Source: UBA12191 sp009937185 (GTDB lineage: Bacteria; Planctomycetota; UBA8108; UBA1146). From it: DNA of 64,000 nt. The stretch covers positions 1 through 64,000 of the forward strand of contig CALJGL010000005.1 in assembly GCA_938075155.1 (NCBI GenBank), read 5' to 3'. The number at the start of each line of letters is the position of its first letter. Position 1 is the stretch's first letter. Below the pieces are notes generated by a model that made no database searches, was not told where the DNA came from, and saw only the letters and a list, made by a program, of their open reading frames with translations. Of this stretch, positions 53,284 through 61,060 are shown piece by piece. The position numbers and the translations under genes are program-made.

Positions 53284-56121
53284 TTAGGGGCAACTTCCCG
53301 GATTCACACAATCCAAACCATCCGTCGTCGAGTCGGCCTCGCAAATTCCGTTGCTGGGTACCCCTATTCCACCAAACAAAGTCTGAAGAAGTTGAATCAC
53401 GTCGGAAAGATCGACAGATCCCCCATCGTCTATATCACAAGCATCTTCGCACTGAAAACCTGCTGAACTTCCGAATAGAACTTCCAAGATTTGAACTGCG
53501 TCGCTCAAATCGTCATTGCCGTCACCGTTACAATCCGATCGAATAAACTCGTTATTGACGGGTGGCGGAGGTGGAGGATTGACAACTTCACACTCAATCG
53601 CCGAGATCTGAATCAGATCGACACCTGCTTCGACAATACTACCGCCCGCAAGATCTCCGGTATTGAATCTCAACCGCACTGTGCTATTGCCTGAAGCTCC
53701 TGCTTCAATCGCGAATCCGCTCTGATACCAACCACCCTCGGCTTCTGGATGACCAGGTCCCAACTCCTCGACGACAATCCAAGACGCTCCACCGTCCAAA
53801 CTTTTCGAGATGGTCAAGAAATCATCTGGAGTACTGACAGATGCATTATTGCTGAACCAGCGCCAGTATGTCACTTCGCTTCGAACTGAACTATCGATCG
53901 GAAATTCAGGGCTTGTCAGAGTGGTATCTCCGAAATCAACATCATGAGCACCCATGGTGTCACCTGCTGAACCAAGTCCTGTGAAGTAACCACTAGAGTC
54001 TCCACTGGGAGAAGGAACTCCTGCGGAAGCTTGTGCTCCAGAACCGACAGGGACGCCCCACTCCCATCGACCGACCAATGCCGTGTCAGACGGAAGGGAA
54101 GTACTCCAACTAGGATTGGAAGAAAGCGGATCCTCTAAGACCACCACTCTTGAAGTCGCGACAAGAGAAGTGAGTGGTTGCGTAGGGCCTTCAGCAGGGT
54201 ACTGAGTGACAAATCCTCCCTGGTCAGGAACTCGTACATACCATTCCAGTGAAGTCATACAAGCCTGATCAGGAATCTCGCCCTCTAACAATGTTGTAGA
54301 TATCACTTCAAGGGCTGCGACCTGCCAAATCGTACTTCCAGATTCTCTAAACCGAATCTCACACTGACCCGCTGCTGGGGAGGACGAAATCGTCTGATAC
54401 GAAAATCTTACTGCCTGAGGAATTCCTGGTTCGATCAAGTCACCAGGCCCCTCAATCAGCGAGAGAGACAAGGTTGCCAAATCTGGGCATGTCAATCCAC
54501 CTGCGGAAGCAGCGAAACAGATGTTATTCCAATAAGGAGCTCCGTTTGAAAGATCTCCATCATCATCACCGGCTACCAAAACTTCCAGAACGATCTCATC
54601 TCGAATGGGATATCCATTAACACCACCCAAGGTCATCCCAGACCAATTGACAAAAAGTGTTTCCAGCACTTCTTGACCAGCAACTGTGCCCAAATCATTC
54701 CGCAAACTATTACCAAGATTGAACCAGAATTTCCCCAGTGCCTGTCCACAGAAATGTATTCCTGTTGAACAAGGTACAGAGACATTGGACGCGCCCACGC
54801 TTCGTACATGTAATCCAGGACCTTGGAAATCTTGTCCGATCACTCCTGTCTGGAGATATACGATCGCTAACGAATCTCCGTATCCTTCTCCAAATGCTCC
54901 TTGAGCCAGATTGAGAGAGTTCACTACGTGATGACCAAACTCGTGCATCACAACGGTCGAATATGCGCTATCGACGCAACCCCCACCTGCACGAATAAAC
55001 CTGAGCAGTTGCTGGCTAGGATCGTAAAAGGCATTGCACGTTCCCGACATTCCTGTGGTCGCATTGACCGGAGTCGACATCGCTGGAAATCCCCCTGGGG
55101 AATCTACAAAAAGCCTGTAGGACTGTTCTATAAAATGAAATGCATTCAACTGAGCGATGAGATGGGTATCTCCTCCACCATCGAAAACAAGATCAACATT
55201 TCCTGACCCCGATGGTTCAGAAACTGTAATGTTCGCGGCTGAAAGGCTAGAAACATTTCCCCAAATTCCCTGAAGCTCAGCGAGGACAGTAAGATTGTTG
55301 GAAGCAGAGGTCAGTAAGTAATCGCCGTTTATTTGGCTATAGGTTTGGTTGCCACCACCACTGACCAAGGATCCCCTTAGCCCCGATAAAACCTCCGAAG
55401 AAGTCCCCGGAGGACCAAGCCCCTCTGTTCTGATGGCGGAGACCGTTCCGGAAGCATCGATAGAACAAACCACTTCCTCTGCTTGGATCAATCGTCCATC
55501 TACGGCAGAGAAATCTAACTGAAAGGTACTGTGCAGAGATTCATCGAGTGCTGAACCATGAAAGACCCAAGCGAGCTCTGGTGATTGTTCTTCATTGGGG
55601 ACGAATTCCAGACGGCCAGCGCTCCAGGATCTCTGAGGGAATAGACGATCAGCCTCTTCCTTCATTCCTGAGTCTTGAAGCAGAGGTTCACTCACCAGTT
55701 CTTCGGAAGTACCGCAATAGGCCCTGTAATGAACAAACCAAGATCCATCATCTGTTTTCTTGAGCAATGAACGGCCGACAGCCCCGCGAACGGGAATACC
55801 ATCTCGCTCTTGCCGCCACGCCAACTGAACCTGATTTCCAGAAATTTCACGAACCCAATCAAGAGTCAGGCTCAACGCAGTAGTTTCACCGAGAAACTGA
55901 ATAGCGTCTAACATTGCGGCGCTCTCAACATCTTTAGCGAGAGGCCCCAACGATCGGCCATCACGAATGTTGAGATCTGCAGAATGGCCGAAATTTGGAA
56001 TCATGAATAGACTCAGGATCCCTAGAGTCAGGAACCATACACAAAGCGTATGACTACTTCTAAAGAGATTTGTTGATAATATTTTGCGCAACAACAGTGG
56101 TATCCGAAATGTCAATAGCAC
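53284..56121 (-). CDS. Secreted zinc metallopeptidase paralogue with C-terminal dockerin module
   Basis: 945 residues from a GTG at 56121 (GGA nine bases upstream). A signal helix (LCVWFLTLGILSLFMIP) starts the protein. The catalytic core matches its neighbour: VVMHEFGHHVVNSLNLAQGAFGEGYGDSLAIV with HEFGH at residue 393, and IHFCGQALGKFWFNL parallel to VHTCGQILGSTYWRI. The propeptide region is shorter than in the paralogue. The C-terminal half repeats the same beta domains and ends in dockerin repeats (SDCNGDGNDDLSDAVQIL, DIDDGGSVDLSDVIQLL) and tail CEADSTTDGLDC. The two genes look like a tandem duplication. Confidence 0.88.
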   Translation of the reverse strand: MLLTFRIPLLLRKILSTNLFRSSHTLCVWFLTLGILSLFMIPNFGHSADLNIRDGRSLGPLAKDVESAAMLDAIQFLGETTALSLTLDWVREISGNQVQLAWRQERDGIPVRGAVGRSLLKKTDDGSWFVHYRAYCGTSEELVSEPLLQDSGMKEEADRLFPQRSWSAGRLEFVPNEEQSPELAWVFHGSALDESLHSTFQLDFSAVDGRLIQAEEVVCSIDASGTVSAIRTEGLGPPGTSSEVLSGLRGSLVSGGGNQTYSQINGDYLLTSASNNLTVLAELQGIWGNVSSLSAANITVSEPSGSGNVDLVFDGGGDTHLIAQLNAFHFIEQSYRLFVDSPGGFPAMSTPVNATTGMSGTCNAFYDPSQQLLRFIRAGGGCVDSAYSTVVMHEFGHHVVNSLNLAQGAFGEGYGDSLAIVYLQTGVIGQDFQGPGLHVRSVGASNVSVPCSTGIHFCGQALGKFWFNLGNSLRNDLGTVAGQEVLETLFVNWSGMTLGGVNGYPIRDEIVLEVLVAGDDDGDLSNGAPYWNNICFAASAGGLTCPDLATLSLSLIEGPGDLIEPGIPQAVRFSYQTISSSPAAGQCEIRFRESGSTIWQVAALEVISTTLLEGEIPDQACMTSLEWYVRVPDQGGFVTQYPAEGPTQPLTSLVATSRVVVLEDPLSSNPSWSTSLPSDTALVGRWEWGVPVGSGAQASAGVPSPSGDSSGYFTGLGSAGDTMGAHDVDFGDTTLTSPEFPIDSSVRSEVTYWRWFSNNASVSTPDDFLTISKSLDGGASWIVVEELGPGHPEAEGGWYQSGFAIEAGASGNSTVRLRFNTGDLAGGSIVEAGVDLIQISAIECEVVNPPPPPPVNNEFIRSDCNGDGNDDLSDAVQILEVLFGSSAGFQCEDACDIDDGGSVDLSDVIQLLQTLFGGIGVPSNGICEADSTTDGLDCVNPGSCP

Positions 56122-56383
56122 TTCGATTTTTCCAAACTCATATTTAATAGCGTCTCAATATGTTTCGAGCATACGTTTGATTTGATAAACGCTAATGCCT
56201 TGGCTGTTCTATAAATTCATCCGAAAGGGAATCGACATCCATTCAATGCCTAAAATACAATTCATGCAATTAGTACATAATGTAACAGGATATCATCAGG
56301 GGTGCACCACATTATCGGTCAAGCCCAGCACTGTAATACGCTGCTAAATTCAGTCATAATCCATTACCAATAAGTAGTTTATG

Positions 56384-56767
56384 TTATTTCCTTGGGCGTT
56401 TCAACTTCCAGATTTTTGAGCCAACCAACCATAACCACGAACAAATCAGGCCTAATCCACCCACAGGAGCGAGAAATATGAGTATTGGAAATATTCCCAA
56501 TGCTGACGAATATACGGCTAAACAAAAAAGGAAACAGGAGAACCCCATGAGTATCCCCTGCCGATAAGTACCATTTCCAGGTCTCGAACAAATCCATAGT
56601 CCTATGGCATGCCAAAACAACATTCGTGTTGCCGTTGCAAACTGCTGAGAAGAGTTCGCCTCTGGCCATCTCTGCTCTAAAAGATGAGATCCGACTGCTG
56701 CCGCTGCAACCGCACATGCGGCCATCAACAATGCTACACACTCTAATAGTCTTTCAGTGATGCTCAC
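56384..56767 (-). CDS. DUF423 membrane protein
   Basis: 127 residues from a GTG at 56767, overlapping the methyltransferase stop (GTGA). Four hydrophobic segments; DUF423 features are ECVALLMAACAVAAAAVGSHLLEQ at the start and ATRMLFWHAIGLWI in the middle, with GLGLICSWLW near the end. DUF423 proteins (YgdD-like) are small inner-membrane proteins of unknown function. Probably co-translated with the methyltransferases without being part of their function. Confidence 0.8.
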   Translation of the reverse strand: MSITERLLECVALLMAACAVAAAAVGSHLLEQRWPEANSSQQFATATRMLFWHAIGLWICSRPGNGTYRQGILMGFSCFLFCLAVYSSALGIFPILIFLAPVGGLGLICSWLWLVGSKIWKLKRPRK

Positions 56768-57972
56768 CCTTTTACCCCTGTGACATCCGAAACCTGACTC
56801 GCAACGAACAGCCATTCGTGAACCTGATCTCTGGTCCGCCCAGGAGCTGGCTTAAAGTTCCTTCGAGTTTCTCCAGTAGCGGGATCTTCATCAGAGTCAC
56901 TTCTGAATCTTCGATGAGGGATCTCGATCAATCTCGGCTTACGACGACCAGCTCCCCCGGACCAGTTTGAAAGAATAGTTTCGATTTCAGAGCGATTGAG
57001 TATTCCTTCTTCGCTATACGAAAAAACGATGATATTGGCTTTTGAATTCTCGATCATACTCTGCATGGCATGAAAGCAATCACTCCCCCTTCGGCTACAA
57101 AGTGGAGAAGCCTTTTCTTTCCATGGAATCAACCCTGTCTTTCCGTAGACGGAAGATTCGATACGCTCATCCGAATTTTCGAATGGAAGCGTCGCAAGAA
57201 TTTCTGGCAGATGATAATTAGCCGGATACTGACGCTGATTATACGGAGGATCTATATAAAGAAGATCGCAATCAATCTCTGAGACCCACTCGATGGCATC
57301 TTTAGAATTCGCTTGTCCTGTAGGACCAAAAACCAAAGCAGGAGCTTTCAACTGCATCGGACGTAATGCACTTTTCTGGATGGTTTTGAGATACGCACCG
57401 TATGTCCCAGAAATATTCGCCACCCTGTCAGCGGCATCGATACAACTGGCTAACAATACCCAGACTTCTTGCTCCTCGATCCGGGCATCTTTTATCCAAG
57501 ACCGTAGCAATCCGAGAATCGCATCTAGGCGAGCTGCATTTTCAGGCGTCAGATAATTTCTCTGTGCTTCCCCTGCTTTGGAAAACTGTCGAAACAAGAC
57601 CCCTTCCCTAGGAGGAAGTTCCTCTTCTAAGTAGCGGGAAAGACACAAAAATGGTCGCCACTTCCCCAAATCAGGGCTCTCGACATTCGACAAGCGTGTA
57701 CCGGGTAGCGGCTCCAGATTTTTCCAATATTCAGAGAGTGCTTCAAATGCTGGAGGAGATGTTGTTTCCAAATATGCTTTCTGAAAGACTTCCGAACATT
57801 TCATCAAATCCGTGGAAACCACTCGGTGACCCTGCGCTCTAAAGAATCGTCCTACGGTTCCGCTCCCTGCAAACAGGTCACAAACGGTTCCTCCCGAATA
57901 ACCGGCAGAGACTGCAGCGTTCAAGATCTCTTCTAAGAGGGCAGTTTTGTTTCCCAGCCACCTCAATGTCAA
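56764..57972 (-). CDS. D12-class N6-adenine DNA methyltransferase, second of a pair
   Basis: 402 residues from a TTG at 57972 that overlaps the upstream stop (TTGA). Motif X-like RWLGNKTALLEEI at the N-terminus, motif I DLFAGSGTVG at residues 32-41, and the catalytic motif IV DPPY at 241-244 (LLYIDPPYNQRQYPANYH) give an alpha-class (Dam/DpnM-like) adenine methyltransferase. Its 402 residues exceed Dam's roughly 280, with an enlarged target-recognition region between motifs I and IV. No restriction endonuclease is adjacent. The end runs HRRFRSDSDEDPATGETRR, basic and possibly DNA-binding. Confidence 0.87.
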   Translation of the reverse strand: MTLRWLGNKTALLEEILNAAVSAGYSGGTVCDLFAGSGTVGRFFRAQGHRVVSTDLMKCSEVFQKAYLETTSPPAFEALSEYWKNLEPLPGTRLSNVESPDLGKWRPFLCLSRYLEEELPPREGVLFRQFSKAGEAQRNYLTPENAARLDAILGLLRSWIKDARIEEQEVWVLLASCIDAADRVANISGTYGAYLKTIQKSALRPMQLKAPALVFGPTGQANSKDAIEWVSEIDCDLLYIDPPYNQRQYPANYHLPEILATLPFENSDERIESSVYGKTGLIPWKEKASPLCSRRGSDCFHAMQSMIENSKANIIVFSYSEEGILNRSEIETILSNWSGGAGRRKPRLIEIPHRRFRSDSDEDPATGETRRNFKPAPGRTRDQVHEWLFVASQVSDVTGVKG

Positions 57973-59357
57973 TCCTCACAAAGCAGGAGCAACTCCTGCA
58001 CTGGGCGATTGGAATCACCTTGACCAGAATGCATCAACTTTTGTTCCCTGATTTCAACTGTCGCAAAGTATTCCAGTAACAACTCTCTCAGTCGGGCAGC
58101 GGGATTGGTGTGTCCTTGTTCCAACCATCTCTTCGTCAATAGCCCTGTATCGCCCGAATAGGAGATCAGTAACTTAGCGCCCTTCTTCTTGCATCCTTCG
58201 GCGACTTTTCGAAAAGCGTCTTCTACATGGGGGCCACTACAAAATTCAGAAGTGAATCTCATTTCTCTTACCGGATATCTACCTTTAGTCAGTTCCTCAC
58301 CTCTTAATTGTAGATCGGGATAGTCGTACCGAGCCAGAGTTTCGAGGACATGATAAAAGCGACTGTAATTATCAGACGTGTAGGGTGGATCCAAATAAAC
58401 AAGATCGACATTCTCGTCTTCGAGTGCATTCCCCTCCGCCAACAACTCCAGAATGTCATGGCAAAAGACTTTGTTTCCAGGAAGTCGTGGCCGCTCAAGG
58501 ACCTCTTTCCGAATTGCATCTAAAGCCAATTCAAACTGTTCTGGAATATCGGTGGATCTTCTTTTCACGACCGCGAGAAGTTCATTATCTTTTTCAACTG
58601 ATCGAGGCTGAGCAAAGTGACTTGTTCCAGAAGTACTGACGGATACGGCATGCAGTAATGCTGAAAGATAAAGAGCCTTTTTTTGTTTGTGGTGAGCAGA
58701 AGACTCTGGAATAGCTTCGATGGCACAACGAATAGAATCAATCATTATCGACTGCTCGATACTGAAATACACCTGTCCCCAATACACCGTACACATCATC
58801 GCAGGCGTAAATCGAGATCCAGACCTACAACTATTCAGGAGTCGAGGTAACTCTCCACGAATATCTGAAAACGGATCAAGAACCCCTTCAGGCAGAGATT
58901 GTGGATCGGAAAAAGGGACCGGCATCAGATCGCAAAACTGCCGATATTGCTCGAAAAGATCACTTCTCTCGGTACTCGCAGTATTTATCTCTTTTAGAAA
59001 TCTTCGCTCTATTTCGATACTCGAACCGAAAAGTTTCTCGAGTTCTGAAAAGTTCTTGTCTCTTATCTGAGCCAGGTCAGTTTCAGGCTCTATCAGGTCG
59101 AGAGCAGAAAACCAATCTGCTTCGACCTCCAAGTGAGCACTGGCGATCACCGAGGAAAAGTACTGCGCATCATTCGCGAGGACTCGATAATCACCGGCGA
59201 ACCAACGGCCCACAGCACCTGTACCTGAACAGGCATCGAGCAAAGTCTCGCCGGGAGAGATTAAATCCCTCACCGCTCCATCTATAAATTCTTCACATAA
59301 TCGTGTTTTCGCTCCCATATACCAAAGCGTTCTCATGGGAGTTTCGGGGACTGTCAT
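57969..59357 (-). CDS. D12-class N6-adenine DNA methyltransferase, first of a pair
   Basis: 462 residues from the ATG at 59357, overlapping the upstream stop (ATGA) with AGGAA upstream. MGAKTRLCEEFI near residues 14-25 is the N-terminal AdoMet segment; motif I is DACSGTGAVG at 41-50; motif IV is DPPY at 323-326 (VYLDPPYTSDNYSRFYH). It has the same order as the next gene but low overall similarity, so they are distant paralogues rather than a recent duplication. Pairs of adenine methylases often modify the two strands of an asymmetric site; that is inference here. Confidence 0.85.
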   Translation of the reverse strand: MTVPETPMRTLWYMGAKTRLCEEFIDGAVRDLISPGETLLDACSGTGAVGRWFAGDYRVLANDAQYFSSVIASAHLEVEADWFSALDLIEPETDLAQIRDKNFSELEKLFGSSIEIERRFLKEINTASTERSDLFEQYRQFCDLMPVPFSDPQSLPEGVLDPFSDIRGELPRLLNSCRSGSRFTPAMMCTVYWGQVYFSIEQSIMIDSIRCAIEAIPESSAHHKQKKALYLSALLHAVSVSTSGTSHFAQPRSVEKDNELLAVVKRRSTDIPEQFELALDAIRKEVLERPRLPGNKVFCHDILELLAEGNALEDENVDLVYLDPPYTSDNYSRFYHVLETLARYDYPDLQLRGEELTKGRYPVREMRFTSEFCSGPHVEDAFRKVAEGCKKKGAKLLISYSGDTGLLTKRWLEQGHTNPAARLRELLLEYFATVEIREQKLMHSGQGDSNRPVQELLLLCED

Positions 59358-59911
59358 CCAATGGTTCCTATTCGTTCCATGTTTTCCTGCAGACCTGCAA
59401 GCCAACGTCGTTGCATATTTGCACAATTTTCAAGATGACGATCGATTCTCCAAGTTCCGAGACCACGCCAACTCACTAAAAATTCTACCCAAGTCCCCTG
59501 ACCATCGGCAGCGACGGAAAGGCATGCCTCGCTTTTTAGAGGCCCCCAACCAGAGCTCCAGGCCAACTTGTATACTTCGCATGCACCTTCTACCGATTCA
59601 TAATGTTGTGAATCGCCCTCCATGGAGTTTTTCCCAGCACCCAAAACCGTTTCGTAGACTGTCTTCTGGCCGAGCACCCGGATGGCATGGTGATCCTGAA
59701 TCAGGATTATTTCACCACCACGTAAAGGAGAAGGCACCGATTGGCTCCATTGGAGCGAAAAACGACTCCCCAGAGAGGCCGATCGCCCCGTCAACCAAGA
59801 AGATTCGGTCAAATCCTCACACCAGAGCTGCCAGTCTTCCACCAAGTTCAGCCTGCTCCAGACCCTCTCAGGATTGGAGTTGAGCCATGATGTTTCCCTC
59901 ACTGAGACCAT
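59354..59911 (-). CDS. SRPBCC (START/polyketide cyclase-fold) protein
   Basis: About 185 residues from an ATG at 59911 (a TTG at 59917 is also possible); the ribosome site is weak. The N-terminal NPERVWSRLNLVEDWQLWCEDL and the C-terminal helix with RIDRHLENCANMQRRWLAGLQENMER fit the SRPBCC helix-grip fold, which binds hydrophobic ligands. The start and length match the family; the ligand is unknown. First gene of the run leading to the two methyltransferases. Confidence 0.7.
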   Translation of the reverse strand: MVSVRETSWLNSNPERVWSRLNLVEDWQLWCEDLTESSWLTGRSASLGSRFSLQWSQSVPSPLRGGEIILIQDHHAIRVLGQKTVYETVLGAGKNSMEGDSQHYESVEGACEVYKLAWSSGWGPLKSEACLSVAADGQGTWVEFLVSWRGLGTWRIDRHLENCANMQRRWLAGLQENMERIGTIG

Positions 59912-60254
59912 GCGCAAAGGGTGATTCCATTCATTCAGGCGTACAAAAGAGCCTAACCGGACTGAGAGTTCCGGGAACCCTCCATAAGGGTCTTTTCGTT
60001 AGGTATTCTGTGACCCGAACCCGAAAGGGTCAAGGTCAGCAACTGAGGTCGATTTCCCGACTAAATAGTGACATCTCCCTGCCTCTCCTGTAAAAATAGA
60101 AGTTGGAAGAGAAAGGCATATTCAAGATCATTCAGGTGATTTGATTCGAACTGTCGTGTTTACAATCCAGACATCTGCTGGATCGCTGACCGTGATCGAC
60201 TTGATTCATTGGAACTCAGTATTGCCGACTTGAAGAGAAGAAAGAAGATCTGCT
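59912..60254. other. Divergent intergenic region with predicted RNA structure
   Basis: No gene is seen in about 340 bases between the SRPBCC gene and the DUF6941-like gene. The plus strand can fold: CCTAAC (59952) pairs with GTTAGG (59998-60003), enclosing hairpins CCGGA/TCCGG and ACCCT/AGGGT; next comes ACCC-GAAA-GGGT (GNRA loop) at 60019-60030. It may be a small RNA or a 5' leader. The rest should hold two divergent promoters. Confidence 0.45.
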
Positions 60255-60728
60255 TTGACCAAACCTCTTGTTCCTCTCGTGCAAGCGATCCTGTTATGTG
60301 ACCGCGTCTACAAGGATGATGACTCCACCAAATGCGTACTCGCAGGAACTTTTAACAAGATCCGACTTCCAGAATTCCCAGCGGAGTATTCGCCTGCGAC
60401 TCTCTATATAAATCTCAGCGACTTTTCAGGAGCTCATAAGGTCTCATTCCGCTTCAAGCGAATCACAGATGATAGCGTTCTTGAAGAGAGCCCAGAGTTT
60501 GAAATCTATCATGATGACAGAAGAGAACATCATGAGTGCATTTTCGAGCTTCCGCCGATGGTGTTTCCAGAACCGGGCCGATACACCTGGGAAATCATTT
60601 ACGACGGAACAGAGCTGCTAGGAACCGCTGACGTCGAGGCAGTCCTCCTCACAGAGGATTTTCTTTCTGATGAAAATGAAGAACTCAGAGAAGACAATAA
60701 CGGCGACATTGGAGACCAGAACTACTAG
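60255..60728 (+). CDS. DUF6941-like cytoplasmic protein
   Basis: 157 residues from a TTG at 60255 preceded by a purine-rich stretch (AGAAGAAAGAAG). LVQAILLCDRVYKDDDSTKCVLAGTFNKIR at the start resembles DUF6941 proteins, small beta-sandwich proteins of unknown function. The C-terminus is acidic. It ends at a CTAG shared with the stop of the convergent 111-residue gene. Function unknown. Confidence 0.7.
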   Translation: MTKPLVPLVQAILLCDRVYKDDDSTKCVLAGTFNKIRLPEFPAEYSPATLYINLSDFSGAHKVSFRFKRITDDSVLEESPEFEIYHDDRREHHECIFELPPMVFPEPGRYTWEIIYDGTELLGTADVEAVLLTEDFLSDENEELREDNNGDIGDQNY

Positions 60729-61060
60729 TCCGAATCCTTGTCTACCTGGTCACCATTCCGATGCAGTTTTTCGAACTGGCTCCTGAGGATCATCACCTTA
60801 CCCGGCTTCAATCCTTCAAGTTGCTCTTCAAATCGATCTCTCAAATCATTCCGCGCTAATAACGAAGTGATGCGGGCACAAACACGCGGACTCCTATCCC
60901 TGACGGCAGGTGCCAGCAGAGATACCTGGTCTCTTGTCAATTCCATCACTAATAGCAATTTGAGAATCTCTTTTTTATCACGACCTGTGGCCGCCAAAAA
61001 AGACTGAATCGTCTCATCACTCTTCGTCCCGGCTGAAGGGGCAGAACCTTCTAAGGTCAT
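60725..61060 (-). CDS. Small helical protein of unknown function
   Basis: 111 residues; start ATG overlaps the upstream DUF4139 gene stop (ATGA), and its TAG stop overlaps the TAG of the plus-strand gene at CTAG. The sequence is mostly helical (LLLVMELTRDQVSLLAPAVRDRSPRVCARITSLLARNDL), a little like a HEAT repeat. No family recognised. Its position suggests a role with the DUF4139 proteins. Confidence 0.65.
   Translation of the reverse strand: MTLEGSAPSAGTKSDETIQSFLAATGRDKKEILKLLLVMELTRDQVSLLAPAVRDRSPRVCARITSLLARNDLRDRFEEQLEGLKPGKVMILRSQFEKLHRNGDQVDKDSD

Noticed and set aside
56764..59357. Restriction-modification or phage-defence system
   Set aside because: No endonuclease, specificity subunit, helicase or other defence gene is adjacent; the pair is best called orphan.
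59335..59883. Plus-strand frame of 182 codons
   Set aside because: Antisense of the SRPBCC gene, which fits a known fold and overlaps its operon neighbour properly.
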